64,000 bases of DNA from Agreia sp. COWG (GTDB lineage: Bacteria > Actinomycetota > Actinomycetes > Actinomycetales > Microbacteriaceae), in contig NZ_LR882035.1 in the NCBI RefSeq assembly GCF_904528075.1, forward strand, positions 62,001 through 126,000, written 5' to 3'. Below are positions 25,185 to 32,971 of the stretch, in pieces. Position numbers and translations under genes: made by a program. The notes beneath the pieces were generated by a model. It did no database searches and was not told the origin of the DNA. It saw nothing but the letters and a program-made list of their open reading frames with translations. Numbering within the stretch: the first letter of the stretch is position 1; each line of letters begins with the position of its first letter.

Positions 25185-26117
25185 GTGACCCGAACCATCC
25201 GAATCGCCACGCGCGGCAGCGCGCTCGCGCGCGCCCAGACGTCGATGGTGGCCGAGGCGATCACGGCTGCGACGGGAGTCGCCACCGAACTCGTGATCAT
25301 CAAGACCGAGGGAGATACCTCTCGGGAGTCGCTGGCTTCGCTGGGTGGCACGGGGGTGTTCGCCAGTGCCTTGCGTGAGGCGTTGGTACGCGGCGAGGTC
25401 GACCTGATCGTGCATTCGCTCAAAGACCTGCCGACCGCGGTCTACCCTGGGCTGGTCATCGGCGGCGTTCCCGAGCGCGAGGATGCTCGTGACGTGCTGT
25501 GCTCTCAGGGCGGCCTGGCACTCGCCGAGCTGCCCGAGGGCGCTCGGGTCGGCACGGGGTCTCCGCGTCGGCGTGCGCAATTGTTATCACTTCGTCCTGA
25601 TCTCGAGGTCGTAGATATTCGAGGGAATGTCGACACGCGACTACGATCGGTTGAACGGGGAGACCTGCACGGCGTCGTGCTGGCAGCTGCCGGCCTGGAG
25701 CGACTGGGTCGACTGGCCGAGGCGTCGGAGTTCTTTGATCTTGAGTTGTGGCCTACTGCGCCCGGCCAAGGCGCTCTTGCCATCGAGGCACGAGAAGGAG
25801 ACGACATCACTGAACTGCTGAGTATCGAACACGGGCTGACACGCACCGCTGTTCGAGCCGAACGATCCGTTCTCTCATCCCTCGAAGCCGGATGCGCCGC
25901 CCCGATCGGCGCGCGCGCCACGATCGAGGGCGCTCTGCTCACCCTCACCGCCGTCGTCTACGACCCGAACGGGGAGGCCGAGCTCGGCTGCACCCGCGTG
26001 GCCACCCTCCTCGGAACCGATGACGACGTGCTCGCCGACTCCCTGGGCGCAGCCGTGGCCGCTCAGCTGCTCGAAGACGGAGCTGCTGAGCTGGCGCCGC
26101 TCGGAGGCGCCGCATGA
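25185..26117 (+). CDS. hemC: Hydroxymethylbilane synthase (porphobilinogen deaminase)
   Basis: 310 residues. The N-terminus RIATRGSALARAQ, the loop VHSLKDLPT near residue 70, GTGSPRRRAQ near residue 125 and the dipyrromethane-cofactor cysteine C237 in EAGCAAPIG identify HemC, which polymerises four porphobilinogens. GTG 25185 follows hemH by 36 bases. Codon use changes inside the gene: bases about 25577-25870 use TTA (25584), CTA, several CGA, GTA and ATT, unlike the flanks, although the protein remains a normal HemC. The stop overlaps hemD. Confidence 0.95.
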   Translation: MTRTIRIATRGSALARAQTSMVAEAITAATGVATELVIIKTEGDTSRESLASLGGTGVFASALREALVRGEVDLIVHSLKDLPTAVYPGLVIGGVPEREDARDVLCSQGGLALAELPEGARVGTGSPRRRAQLLSLRPDLEVVDIRGNVDTRLRSVERGDLHGVVLAAAGLERLGRLAEASEFFDLELWPTAPGQGALAIEAREGDDITELLSIEHGLTRTAVRAERSVLSSLEAGCAAPIGARATIEGALLTLTAVVYDPNGEAELGCTRVATLLGTDDDVLADSLGAAVAAQLLEDGAAELAPLGGAA

Positions 26118-26920
26118 TGACTCCCTGGAGCAACAGGCCGCTCGGCGGCTGGCGCGTTCTCGTTCCGCGAGGCGGCCCGTGGGGACACGGCGTCGCATCC
26201 GATCTTCGTGCCGCCGGCGCCTCGCCCGTGGTCGCCCCCATGATCAACTTCGCTCCGGCCGACGACTCCGAGGCCCTGCGCACGGCTCTCGCCTCGCTCG
26301 CCGCCGGCGCCTTCGACTGGCTCACTGTGACCAGCGCCACCACGGTCGACGTGCTCTCGGCGCACCAGGCCACGGTTCCGGACTCCACCCACATCGCCGC
26401 TGTCGGCGAGACGACCGCGGCCGCGCTCACGGCTGCCGGCTATCAGGTCGACCTCGTTCCGCCCGAAGACAACTCGGCCAAGGGCCTGTTGCGCGAGCTC
26501 TCGCAGTTCGAGCAGTACGGCGCAGAGCTGCGCATCCTGACCCTGCGAAGCGACATCGCGAAGCCCGTGCTCACCGAGGGGCTCATCGCGCGGGGCCACA
26601 CGGTCGAATCGGTCGTGGCGTACCGCACCATCGGCGTTCCCGTCGACGAAGCGATCGTGCGCGACATTCAGGCGGGCGAGTTCAAGGCGGTGCTCGTGAC
26701 CTCGGGAAGCGTCGCCGAGCAGATCAAGCTGCAGCTCGGACCCCTGCCGGAGACCATGATCGTTGCCGCGATCGGCCCCCAGACCGCACGCGACGCCGCT
26801 GCCTACGGCGTGCGCGTCGACCTCGTGGCCAAGGAGCGCAGCGCGGTGTCGCTGATCGACGCCATCGTCGAGGTCGCGAAGTCCAACAAGGCCGACGACG
26901 AGGGCCCCGCCGACTACTGA
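26114..26920 (+). CDS. hemD: Uroporphyrinogen-III synthase
   Basis: 268 residues of the bilobal HemD fold: [13 protein letters not shown] at the start, [15 protein letters not shown] near residue 72, and in the second lobe [17 protein letters not shown] and [19 protein letters not shown]. It closes hydroxymethylbilane to uroporphyrinogen III, the substrate of HemE. HemD sequences are poorly conserved; its position directly coupled to hemC (ATGA overlap) makes the call firm. A 175-base gap follows before hemB with no gene in it. Confidence 0.93.
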   Translation: MMTPWSNRPLGGWRVLVPRGGPWGHGVASDLRAAGASPVVAPMINFAPADDSEALRTALASLAAGAFDWLTVTSATTVDVLSAHQATVPDSTHIAAVGETTAAALTAAGYQVDLVPPEDNSAKGLLRELSQFEQYGAELRILTLRSDIAKPVLTEGLIARGHTVESVVAYRTIGVPVDEAIVRDIQAGEFKAVLVTSGSVAEQIKLQLGPLPETMIVAAIGPQTARDAAAYGVRVDLVAKERSAVSLIDAIVEVAKSNKADDEGPADY

Positions 26921-27082
26921 GGCCAGCCACGTCGATCTCCGTCGAACAGGGGATTCTCGAATCTCACTGGCGTGTCGTGCAGAGAACAACCGCGCACCTC
27001 GAATTCGTCCTGTCGAACGGTCTCCGCGGCGAGACGATGTGCGATGCCACGCAAGCCCGGGCCCGCCCCCAGCCGACGCGGA

Positions 27083-27088
27083 TAGGCT
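27083..27088 (+). promoter_or_regulatory. -10 box of near-leaderless hemB promoter
   Basis: TAGGCT ends seven bases before ATG 27096, predicting a transcript start one base before the start codon. It lies in the 175-base gap 26921-27095 behind hemD, suggesting that hemB-hemL has its own promoter. The rest of that gap shows no recognisable feature. Confidence 0.48.
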
Positions 27089-27095
27089 GGAAACC

Positions 27096-28070
27096 ATGAC
27101 TTCTGGCTTTCCCGTCGTTCGTCCGCGCCGCCTTCGGGCCACAGACGTGATCCGCCGCCAGGTCGCGGAGACGCGCCTGCACCCGGCCGACCTCATCCTT
27201 CCGCTGTTCGTGCGCGAGGGCTCCGAGCCCCGCCCGCTCGGCTCGATGCCGGGCGTCGTGCAGCACACGCTCGAGTCCGTGCGTTCCGTCGTGCAGGATG
27301 CCGCTGCCGCTGGTCTCGGCGGAGTGATGCTCTTCGGTGTGCCCGAGCACCGCGATGCGGTCGGATCCGGTGCCACCGATCCCAACGGCATCCTGAACCT
27401 GGCCACGCGCGTGATCGCCGACGAGGTGGGCGACGCGCTCGTCGTGCAGACCGATCTATGCCTCGACGAGTTCACCGACCACGGCCACTGCGGCGTTCTG
27501 GATGCCTCGGGTCGCGTCGACAACGACGCCACCCTCGAGCGCTACCGCGACATGGCGCTGGCGCAGGCCGAGGCGGGCTCGGCAATGCTGGGGCTCTCGG
27601 GCATGATGGACGGCCAGGTCGCCGCCGTGCGCGACGCCCTCGACGGCGCGGGCCGCGACGACGTGGCCGTACTCGCCTATTCGGCCAAATACGCCAGTGC
27701 CTACTACGGGCCGTTCCGCGAGGCCGTGGCCTCTACGCTCACGGGCAACCGCCGCAGCTACCAGCTCGACCCCGCCAACCGCCGCGAGGGCCTCTACGAA
27801 GCGCAGCTCGATGTGGCCGAGGGCGCCGACGTCGTGATGGTGAAGCCCGCCGGCAGCTACCTCGACGTGCTCGCCGACGTGTCGGCCTGGTCGCCGGTGC
27901 CCGTGTGGGCATATCAGGTGTCGGGCGAGTACGCCATGATCGAGGCCGCCGCGGCGAACGGCTGGATCGACCGAGACCGCGCCATCCTTGAGTCCGTCCT
28001 CAGCATCCGCCGGGCCGGCGCCGACGCCATCCTCACCTACTGGGCGACAGAACTCGCCGCCACCCTCTGA
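27096..28070 (+). CDS. hemB: Delta-aminolevulinic acid dehydratase (porphobilinogen synthase)
   Basis: 324 residues. The two Schiff-base lysines are K198 in [12 protein letters not shown] and K250 in [11 protein letters not shown]. The metal loop reads [13 protein letters not shown]: cysteines at positions 122 and 132 are kept but the central zinc-ligand position is Asp124. It is therefore intermediate between the three-Cys zinc type and the Asp/magnesium type. The start ATG 27096 fits the TAGGCT -10 box. It joins two 5-aminolevulinates into porphobilinogen. Confidence 0.96.
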   Translation: MTSGFPVVRPRRLRATDVIRRQVAETRLHPADLILPLFVREGSEPRPLGSMPGVVQHTLESVRSVVQDAAAAGLGGVMLFGVPEHRDAVGSGATDPNGILNLATRVIADEVGDALVVQTDLCLDEFTDHGHCGVLDASGRVDNDATLERYRDMALAQAEAGSAMLGLSGMMDGQVAAVRDALDGAGRDDVAVLAYSAKYASAYYGPFREAVASTLTGNRRSYQLDPANRREGLYEAQLDVAEGADVVMVKPAGSYLDVLADVSAWSPVPVWAYQVSGEYAMIEAAAANGWIDRDRAILESVLSIRRAGADAILTYWATELAATL

Positions 28071-28092
28071 CCACCACCACCGGAGCTACCGC

Positions 28093-29472
28093 ATGACTCG
28101 CAACGACGAACTCTTCGACAGGGCACGCCTGTCCATCCCCGGCGGCGTCAACTCGCCGGTGCGCGCGTATCGCTCCGTGGGCGGCACGCCGCGCTTCTTG
28201 ACGTCGGCCAAGGGCGCCTACGTCACCGACTCCGACGGCGTCGAATACGTCGATCTCGTCTCGAGCTGGGGGCCCGCCATCCTCGGCCACGCCCACCCCG
28301 ATGTCGTCGCCGCCGTGCAGGACGCCGCAGCCCGTGGCCTCTCGTTCGGCGCCTCGACCCCCGGCGAGACCGAGCTCGCCGAACTCGTGCGCGCCCGCGT
28401 CGCGGCCGGCGGACGCTCGCCGATCGAGAAGATCCGCCTGGTGTCGACGGGCACCGAGGCCACGATGACCGCCATCCGCCTGGCGCGCGGATTCACCGGG
28501 CGCGACGTTCTCGTCAAGTTCGCCGGCCACTACCACGGCCACTCCGACTCGCTCTTGGCCGAGGCCGGCTCGGGGCTCGCCACGCTGGGTCTGCCCGCAT
28601 CCGCCGGCGTTCCCGCCGACACCGCGGCGCTCACGCTCGTGCTGCCCTACAACGACCTCGACGCGGTGCGCGCTGCCTTCGCGGCGCATCCGGGTCGCAT
28701 CGCCGCCGTCATCACCGAGGCCGCCGCAGCCAACATGGGCGTGGTCGCCCCCGACCCCGGCTTCAACGCCGCCCTCTCTCGCATCGCCCACGAGAACGGC
28801 GCGCTGCTCATCATCGACGAGGTGCTTACCGGGTTTCGCGTGCACCCCGCCGGCTGGTGGGGCCTCGAGACGACGTCGGCGACCGACGCCGGCTCGCCCG
28901 ATTCAGACGGGCCGGATGCCTACAGTCCCGACCTCGTGACGTTCGGCAAGGTCATCGGTGGCGGAATGCCCCTGGCGGCACTGGGCGGACGAGCAGACGT
29001 GATGGACTATCTCGCGCCCCTCGGCCCGGTGTACCAGGCGGGAACGCTGTCGGGGAACCCCGTGGCCGTCGCCGCAGGCATCGCGACGCTGACGTTGGCC
29101 GACGCAGCCGTCTACGAGCGCCTCGACGCCACGGCGGAGCTGATGTCGTCGTCGGTGTCGGAGGCACTCGCCGATGTGGGGGTGGCGCACTCCGTGCAGC
29201 GCGCAGGCAACCTGTTCAGCTTCGTGTTCGGCGACTATTCGCAGGCCTCGGGCGGAGGGGCCCCGCGCACCTACGCCGACGTGCAGCGCCAAGAGGCGTT
29301 CCGCTACCCCGCGTTCTTCCACTCGATGCTCGACGCCGGCGTCTCTCTGCCGCCGTCGGTCTTCGAGGCCTGGTTCGTCTCTGCGGCGCACGATGAGGTG
29401 GCGATCTCCCGCATCCTCGACGCGCTTCCGGCGGCGGCCCGCGCAGCGGCATCCGCCACGCCGCCGGCCTAG
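28093..29472 (+). CDS. hemL: Glutamate-1-semialdehyde 2,1-aminomutase
   Basis: 459-residue fold-type I PLP enzyme that converts glutamate-1-semialdehyde to 5-aminolevulinate. Motifs are [11 protein letters not shown] at 16-26, [15 protein letters not shown] near 118, [10 protein letters not shown] near 240 and the PLP lysine K286 in [13 protein letters not shown] hydrophilic insertion (about residues 260-278, rich in Ser, Asp, Ala) lies just before the lysine strand, where the family is usually shorter. It starts 22 bases after hemB and ends the heme locus. Confidence 0.95.
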   Translation: MTRNDELFDRARLSIPGGVNSPVRAYRSVGGTPRFLTSAKGAYVTDSDGVEYVDLVSSWGPAILGHAHPDVVAAVQDAAARGLSFGASTPGETELAELVRARVAAGGRSPIEKIRLVSTGTEATMTAIRLARGFTGRDVLVKFAGHYHGHSDSLLAEAGSGLATLGLPASAGVPADTAALTLVLPYNDLDAVRAAFAAHPGRIAAVITEAAAANMGVVAPDPGFNAALSRIAHENGALLIIDEVLTGFRVHPAGWWGLETTSATDAGSPDSDGPDAYSPDLVTFGKVIGGGMPLAALGGRADVMDYLAPLGPVYQAGTLSGNPVAVAAGIATLTLADAAVYERLDATAELMSSSVSEALADVGVAHSVQRAGNLFSFVFGDYSQASGGGAPRTYADVQRQEAFRYPAFFHSMLDAGVSLPPSVFEAWFVSAAHDEVAISRILDALPAAARAAASATPPA

Positions 29473-29530
29473 CAGTGCTCAGGCCTGGGGCCCCGGCGCG
29501 AGCGCATCGACGCCCGGCGGGCGCTCACAC

Positions 29531-29602
29531 GCCGAGCGCGGGTGTTGCCGCCGAACGCCGATGGCCTGGCCACCGCGTTCGACGAGAACACCCGCGCTCG
29601 GC
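29531..29602. repeat. Compound palindromic repeat, copy 1
   Basis: Between the convergent hemL and Asp23 genes lies a perfect 16-base inverted repeat: GCCGAGCGCGGGTGTT at 29531-29546 and its complement at 29587-29602. Inside it is a second inverted repeat, GAACGC / GCGTTC. The inner 68 bases (29533-29600) align in the same orientation with copy 2 at 39541-39607; 46 of 52 arm positions agree. The remainder of the 29473-29651 gap shows no gene. Likely a dispersed REP-like element, possibly acting as a bidirectional terminator. Confidence 0.72.
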
Positions 29603-29651
29603 ATCGTGCCGGAGGCTGCAGGGCCTGCGTCGGAGCTCGGTCGCTCGAGCG

Positions 29652-30698
29652 TTACCGAGCGACGGGCTTTGATCCTGTCGCCGACGCATCTGCCGCGGCG
29701 TCACCGGCGGCTTCGGCCGCCCGGGCGGCTGCGTCGGCAACGCTTCGAGCCGCTGCAGCAGCGCTCTCCGCAGCGTCGGTCGCGGGGTCGCTCGCTGCGG
29801 TGACGGCGACGGTGTCGGACGTTCCGGCAGCGGGCGTAGCCGTGCGCTCGCCGACGGAACGGTCAGACGTGGAGGCGGACACGGAGTCCGCGACCTCGGC
29901 AGTCTTGGCTGCGGCGACCGACGCGGCCTCACGCGTGGCGGCTGCGGCATCCGCGGCTGCATCTGCGGTCGTGTCTATGACATCGGATGCGACCGCCGCG
30001 GTCTTGTCTGCGGCATCCGAGGCGGCGTCAGCGGCGTCGGCGGCGACGACCTTGGCCCTCTCCGTGGCGTCCGCGGCGGCCTCCTTCGTCTTGTCAGCGA
30101 CGTCCGTAGCGACGTCCTTCGCCCTCTCGGCGGCGTCGGACATCGCGTCCTTCGCCGTCGAGGCCGCATCCGATGCCCTGTTGACCAGGGTGTCCTCGTC
30201 ATCCTCCGAGGCGAGGTGCACATCGGCGACGGTCACGTTGACTGCGACGACCTCGAGGCCCACCAGGTCTTCGACGGCCGTGGCGATCGCGTCGCGCACG
30301 TCGTCGCTCACCTTCTGCACCGGAGCCGGGTACTCGGTGACGATGACGACGTCGATCGTGACCTTCTCGCCATCGACCTCGACGCTGATTCCCTGCGCGG
30401 GGTCTGACGCGTTCATCGCACCACGGATGGCGCCGATCGCGCGGGCTGCGCCGCCGCCGAGGGCGTGCACACCGGAGACCTCGCGAGCGGCGATACCGGC
30501 GACCTTCGAGACGACGCTGTCGTCGATCTCCGTCTTGCCGAGCGCGGTCTGCAGAGAACTCTGTGGCGCGAAGGACTCGGAGAGCGCGGACGACTCGGCG
30601 GTCGCGGCAGGAGCCGCCGGGACGATGACGACCGCGGGAGCCTCGGGCGTGCCCGAGTGGCTGCTGGCGACCGTTGCGGGTGTGACGTTGCTCTCCAT
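29652..30698 (-). CDS. Asp23/Gls24 family protein with a LEA-like tail
   Basis: 348 residues. Residues about 50-162 are an Asp23/Gls24 domain (VVSKVAGIAAREVSGVHALG; ISVEVDGEKVTIDVVIVTEYP; VSDDVRDAIATAVEDLVGLEVVAVNV). Residues 172-348 are almost entirely Ala, Asp, Thr, Lys, with 11-residue-like periodicity (ADKTKEAAADATERAKVVA) resembling group-3 LEA proteins and apolipoprotein-like helices. There is no membrane segment or signal. ATG 30698 is preceded by a good AAGGAGAAG. Divergent from the sigma-factor operon, whose own products are also Asp23-like. Asp23 proteins are linked to envelope stress; a desiccation or osmotic role is inference from the tail. Confidence 0.87.
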   Translation of the reverse strand: MESNVTPATVASSHSGTPEAPAVVIVPAAPAATAESSALSESFAPQSSLQTALGKTEIDDSVVSKVAGIAAREVSGVHALGGGAARAIGAIRGAMNASDPAQGISVEVDGEKVTIDVVIVTEYPAPVQKVSDDVRDAIATAVEDLVGLEVVAVNVTVADVHLASEDDEDTLVNRASDAASTAKDAMSDAAERAKDVATDVADKTKEAAADATERAKVVAADAADAASDAADKTAAVASDVIDTTADAAADAAAATREAASVAAAKTAEVADSVSASTSDRSVGERTATPAAGTSDTVAVTAASDPATDAAESAAAAARSVADAAARAAEAAGDAAADASATGSKPVAR

Positions 30699-30843
30699 AG
30701 GGCTTCTCCTTGTTCATCGTCGACTGGCCGATGGCCGCGGCGTTACGTGTGTAGTCTTCACTTCTAAGTCGTATCGACGGGCCGATTCGTCACGGAATCG
30801 GTCGAACTATTTTCGACATCGCTTCATACCAGGGAGGTTCCGC

Positions 30844-31407
30844 GTGACGGAGGCACCCCGCAGTCCGCTGGAGTCCGCGGACGACAGAACTCTCGCCGGC
30901 CGGGCGGCCGATGGCGACACTCGGGCGTTCGAGGTGCTGGTCCGCCGCTACGGTCCGCTGCTCAGGGCCTACGCCCGGCGCATCCTCGGATCGAGCGATG
31001 AGGTCGACGATGTGGTTCAAGAGACGCTCATCACCGCGTGGCGGGAGCTGCCCTCGCTGAACGATGGGGCCGTGGTGAAGAGCTGGCTCATGCGCATCAC
31101 GAGTCACAAGAGTATCGACCGCATCCGGGCCCGAAAGAACCACGCAGACGTCGACGACGTGGTGATCGCCGAACCCGAGCGCCGCTCGCCGCAGGCCGTG
31201 GCCCAGGCGAGCTCGCTGCGAGACGCCGTCACCACCGCGCTGGCCGCCCTGCCCGCCGAGCAGCAGCGCTGCTGGGTGTTGCGCGAGATCGGCGAATACA
31301 GCTACGAGGAGATCGCCGTCGAACTCGACATTCCGGCGAGCACGGTTCGAGGAATTCTGAGCCGAGCCCGCCGCAACCTCATGACCGGAATGGAGGCTTG
31401 GCGATGA
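30844..31407 (+). CDS. ECF-type RNA polymerase sigma factor
   Basis: 187 residues with region 2 (FEVLVRRYGPLLRAYARRIL, DEVDDVVQETLITAW) at about 28-72 and region 4 (LPAEQQRCWVLREIGEYSYEEIA, then STVRGILSRARRNL) at about 135-182. Region 3 is absent, as expected for ECF factors. GTG 30844 has AGGGAGG nine bases upstream. The stop overlaps the next gene (ATGA), an Asp23-like protein with a possible degenerate anti-sigma N-terminus. The divergent Asp23/LEA-like gene is a plausible regulon member. Confidence 0.93.
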   Translation: MTEAPRSPLESADDRTLAGRAADGDTRAFEVLVRRYGPLLRAYARRILGSSDEVDDVVQETLITAWRELPSLNDGAVVKSWLMRITSHKSIDRIRARKNHADVDDVVIAEPERRSPQAVAQASSLRDAVTTALAALPAEQQRCWVLREIGEYSYEEIAVELDIPASTVRGILSRARRNLMTGMEAWR

Positions 31408-32087
31408 TCGAGCCCTACATCGAGCCGTTCGACGACGATCTCGACGGCCACACGATCGACGAACTCAGCGACTATCTCGACGGTGGCCGCACGCCACTCG
31501 ACCCTTCGATCGAGAACTCGCCCGGCTGCCGAATCGCCCTGGCCTCCCTCGAGCGGCTCCGGCAGATCTCGCTGTCGCTGGTCGAGGCGGATGCCGCTGC
31601 CGAGCCGCCGAGGAACGACGACTGGATCGGCGGCATCCTCGAGAGCATCGGCCGCGAGGCGCGCGCGGGCAGGGAGATTCCGCTGCAGCACCCGTCGCCG
31701 CTCGCCCAGCTGTCGATCACCGAGGGCGCCGTGCGCGGGCTCATCCGGTCTGCCGGTGACCGGTCGGGTGGTCTCTTGATCGGCCGCTGCCGCCTCGACG
31801 GCGACGTGACCGTTCCGGGCGAGCCCATCACCATCACGATCGACGCGTCGGTCTTCTGGGGCGAGCGAATCAAGCAGACGGTCGACAGGGCCCGCGGGGC
31901 GATCTACTCCGAGCTGCTGAAGCACACCGAGCTCACGATCGCCGCGATCGACATCACCGTTCACGATCTGCATTTCGCGCGGGCACAGCCGGATGCGCTG
32001 CCGCCGAGGGCCTCGGCTTCCGCAGAGGCGGCCTCCGCGGACGCCTCGCCCGCAGAGGCGGCGGTCGACAGGCAGGACACGCTGTGA
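31404..32087 (+). CDS. Asp23-like protein with possible degenerate anti-sigma N-terminus
   Basis: 227 residues. Residues about 100-190 resemble an Asp23/Gls24 domain (LSITEGAVRGLIRSAG; ITITIDASVFWGERIKQTVDRAR; LTIAAIDITVHDL). Residues 17-53 (TIDELSDYLDGGRTPLDP, then SPGCRIALASLERL) match the shape of a zinc-type anti-sigma domain, but of the His/Cys/Cys ligands only one Cys (C42) remains. A Ser/Ala/Glu-rich tail ends the protein. ATG 31404 overlaps the sigma-factor stop, and the next gene overlaps its own stop. The anti-sigma reading is inference; the Asp23 similarity is moderate. Confidence 0.77.
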   Translation: MIEPYIEPFDDDLDGHTIDELSDYLDGGRTPLDPSIENSPGCRIALASLERLRQISLSLVEADAAAEPPRNDDWIGGILESIGREARAGREIPLQHPSPLAQLSITEGAVRGLIRSAGDRSGGLLIGRCRLDGDVTVPGEPITITIDASVFWGERIKQTVDRARGAIYSELLKHTELTIAAIDITVHDLHFARAQPDALPPRASASAEAASADASPAEAAVDRQDTL

Positions 32088-32383
32088 ACGCGGCACGCCC
32101 GGCCACGACCATCGATGACGTGGTGCGCGCTGTTCCGGGCGTGCGCGGCGTGTACCCGGCGGTGCCTGAGCTGCTGCGACTACCCGACGCGATCGTAGAG
32201 AGGGTGCGCGGCGCTCGAGACGACGCGACCGCGCCGACCGTGCGCATCCGGATCGGCATCGACGATGCCGAATCTGCCCGGGTCGTGTGCGAGCGCGTCT
32301 ACGTGGCGGTGCGCGAACACCTGGGCGACGCCGACGTCGGGGTGCGGTCGAGCATCTCTGTCAGTGTCGTGGCGATCGGCTGA
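32084..32383 (+). CDS. Small Asp23-like protein
   Basis: 99 residues, reading IDDVVRAVPGVRGVYPAVPEL, RIRIGIDDAESARVVCERVY, then SSISVSVVAIG. The order (helix with V-P-G-V-x-G-V, strand, long amphipathic helix, final strand) parallels the Asp23 fold of the two neighbours without their extensions. GTG 32084 overlaps the preceding stop (GTGA), making a three-gene coupled operon with the sigma factor. No enzymatic motif. Confidence 0.73.
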   Translation: MNAARPATTIDDVVRAVPGVRGVYPAVPELLRLPDAIVERVRGARDDATAPTVRIRIGIDDAESARVVCERVYVAVREHLGDADVGVRSSISVSVVAIG

Positions 32384-32488
32384 GCGGCCTCGCGCCGGGC
32401 TGCCCTCCGACCGGGCCGTGTCGAGATCGTGACGACGGGCATGCGCTGATGTGCGGATTTCACCAGCAATCGCGGGCAGGATAGAGCT

Positions 32489-32881
32489 ATGGCTGTTCTT
32501 TTCGTGCACACCGACCGACTCGAGATCCGTCTGACGCGCGCCGAGAAGATTCTGTCGCTGCGTCGGGCGAACATCGATATTCCGCTCGAGAAGATCAAAT
32601 CCGCCGTCATCACGGAGGATCCGTGGGTGTGGGTACGGGGCATCCGGGCCCCTGGATCGGCCGTTCCGCTGACTCTCGCGGTGGGCACGTGGAAGGTGCA
32701 CGACGGGCGTGACTTTCTCTTGATCAAGGGCACTCGCACGAGTGTGGTGATCGATATCGATGGCGCAGACTTCGAGTTCATGCGTGTGATCATCACCACG
32801 ACGCACGCGCTCGAGCTGCTTCGCGCCCTGCGACTGCCGCCCGCGATCGAGGATCCGGCAACGCAGATCGCGACCGACTGA
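32489..32881 (+). CDS. Conserved hypothetical protein, PH-like fold suspected
   Basis: 130 residues, predominantly beta with a C-terminal helix: LEIRLTRAEKILSLRRANIDIPLEKI, VWVRGIRAPGSAVPL, DFLLIKGTRTSVVIDIDGADF and VIITTTHALELLRALRLP. The strand pattern and the DIPLEKI phrase suggest a bacterial PH-like domain. No signal peptide or membrane segment. The upstream spacing (105 bases) separates it from the sigma operon. No specific function can be assigned. Confidence 0.75.
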   Translation: MAVLFVHTDRLEIRLTRAEKILSLRRANIDIPLEKIKSAVITEDPWVWVRGIRAPGSAVPLTLAVGTWKVHDGRDFLLIKGTRTSVVIDIDGADFEFMRVIITTTHALELLRALRLPPAIEDPATQIATD

Positions 32882-32905
32882 GCTTGGGCCGCGACTTAAC
32901 CGGCA

Positions 32906-32948
32906 GGAGCGCGTCGCCTCGGCCATAGTGGCCGCGGCGACGCGCTCC
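32906..32948. repeat. 43-base hairpin element, copy 1 (20+3+20)
   Basis: Arms at 32906-32925 and 32929-32948 pair with one mismatch in 20 around a three-base TAG loop; the arms begin GGAGCGCGTCG and end CGACGCGCTCC. It sits between two convergent genes, so it probably terminates both transcripts despite lacking a U-tract. The same architecture (GGAG...GCCA-3 bases-TGGC...CTCC, 20+3+20) recurs at 44505-44547. Confidence 0.72.
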
Positions 32949-32971
32949 CGTCGGTCGCGTGCGAGCTACGA

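Noticed and set aside
26921..27095. Possible small gene or riboswitch between hemD and hemB
   Set aside because: No start with ribosome-binding site gives a plausible protein, and no known riboswitch core is seen; only the hemB -10 box stands out.
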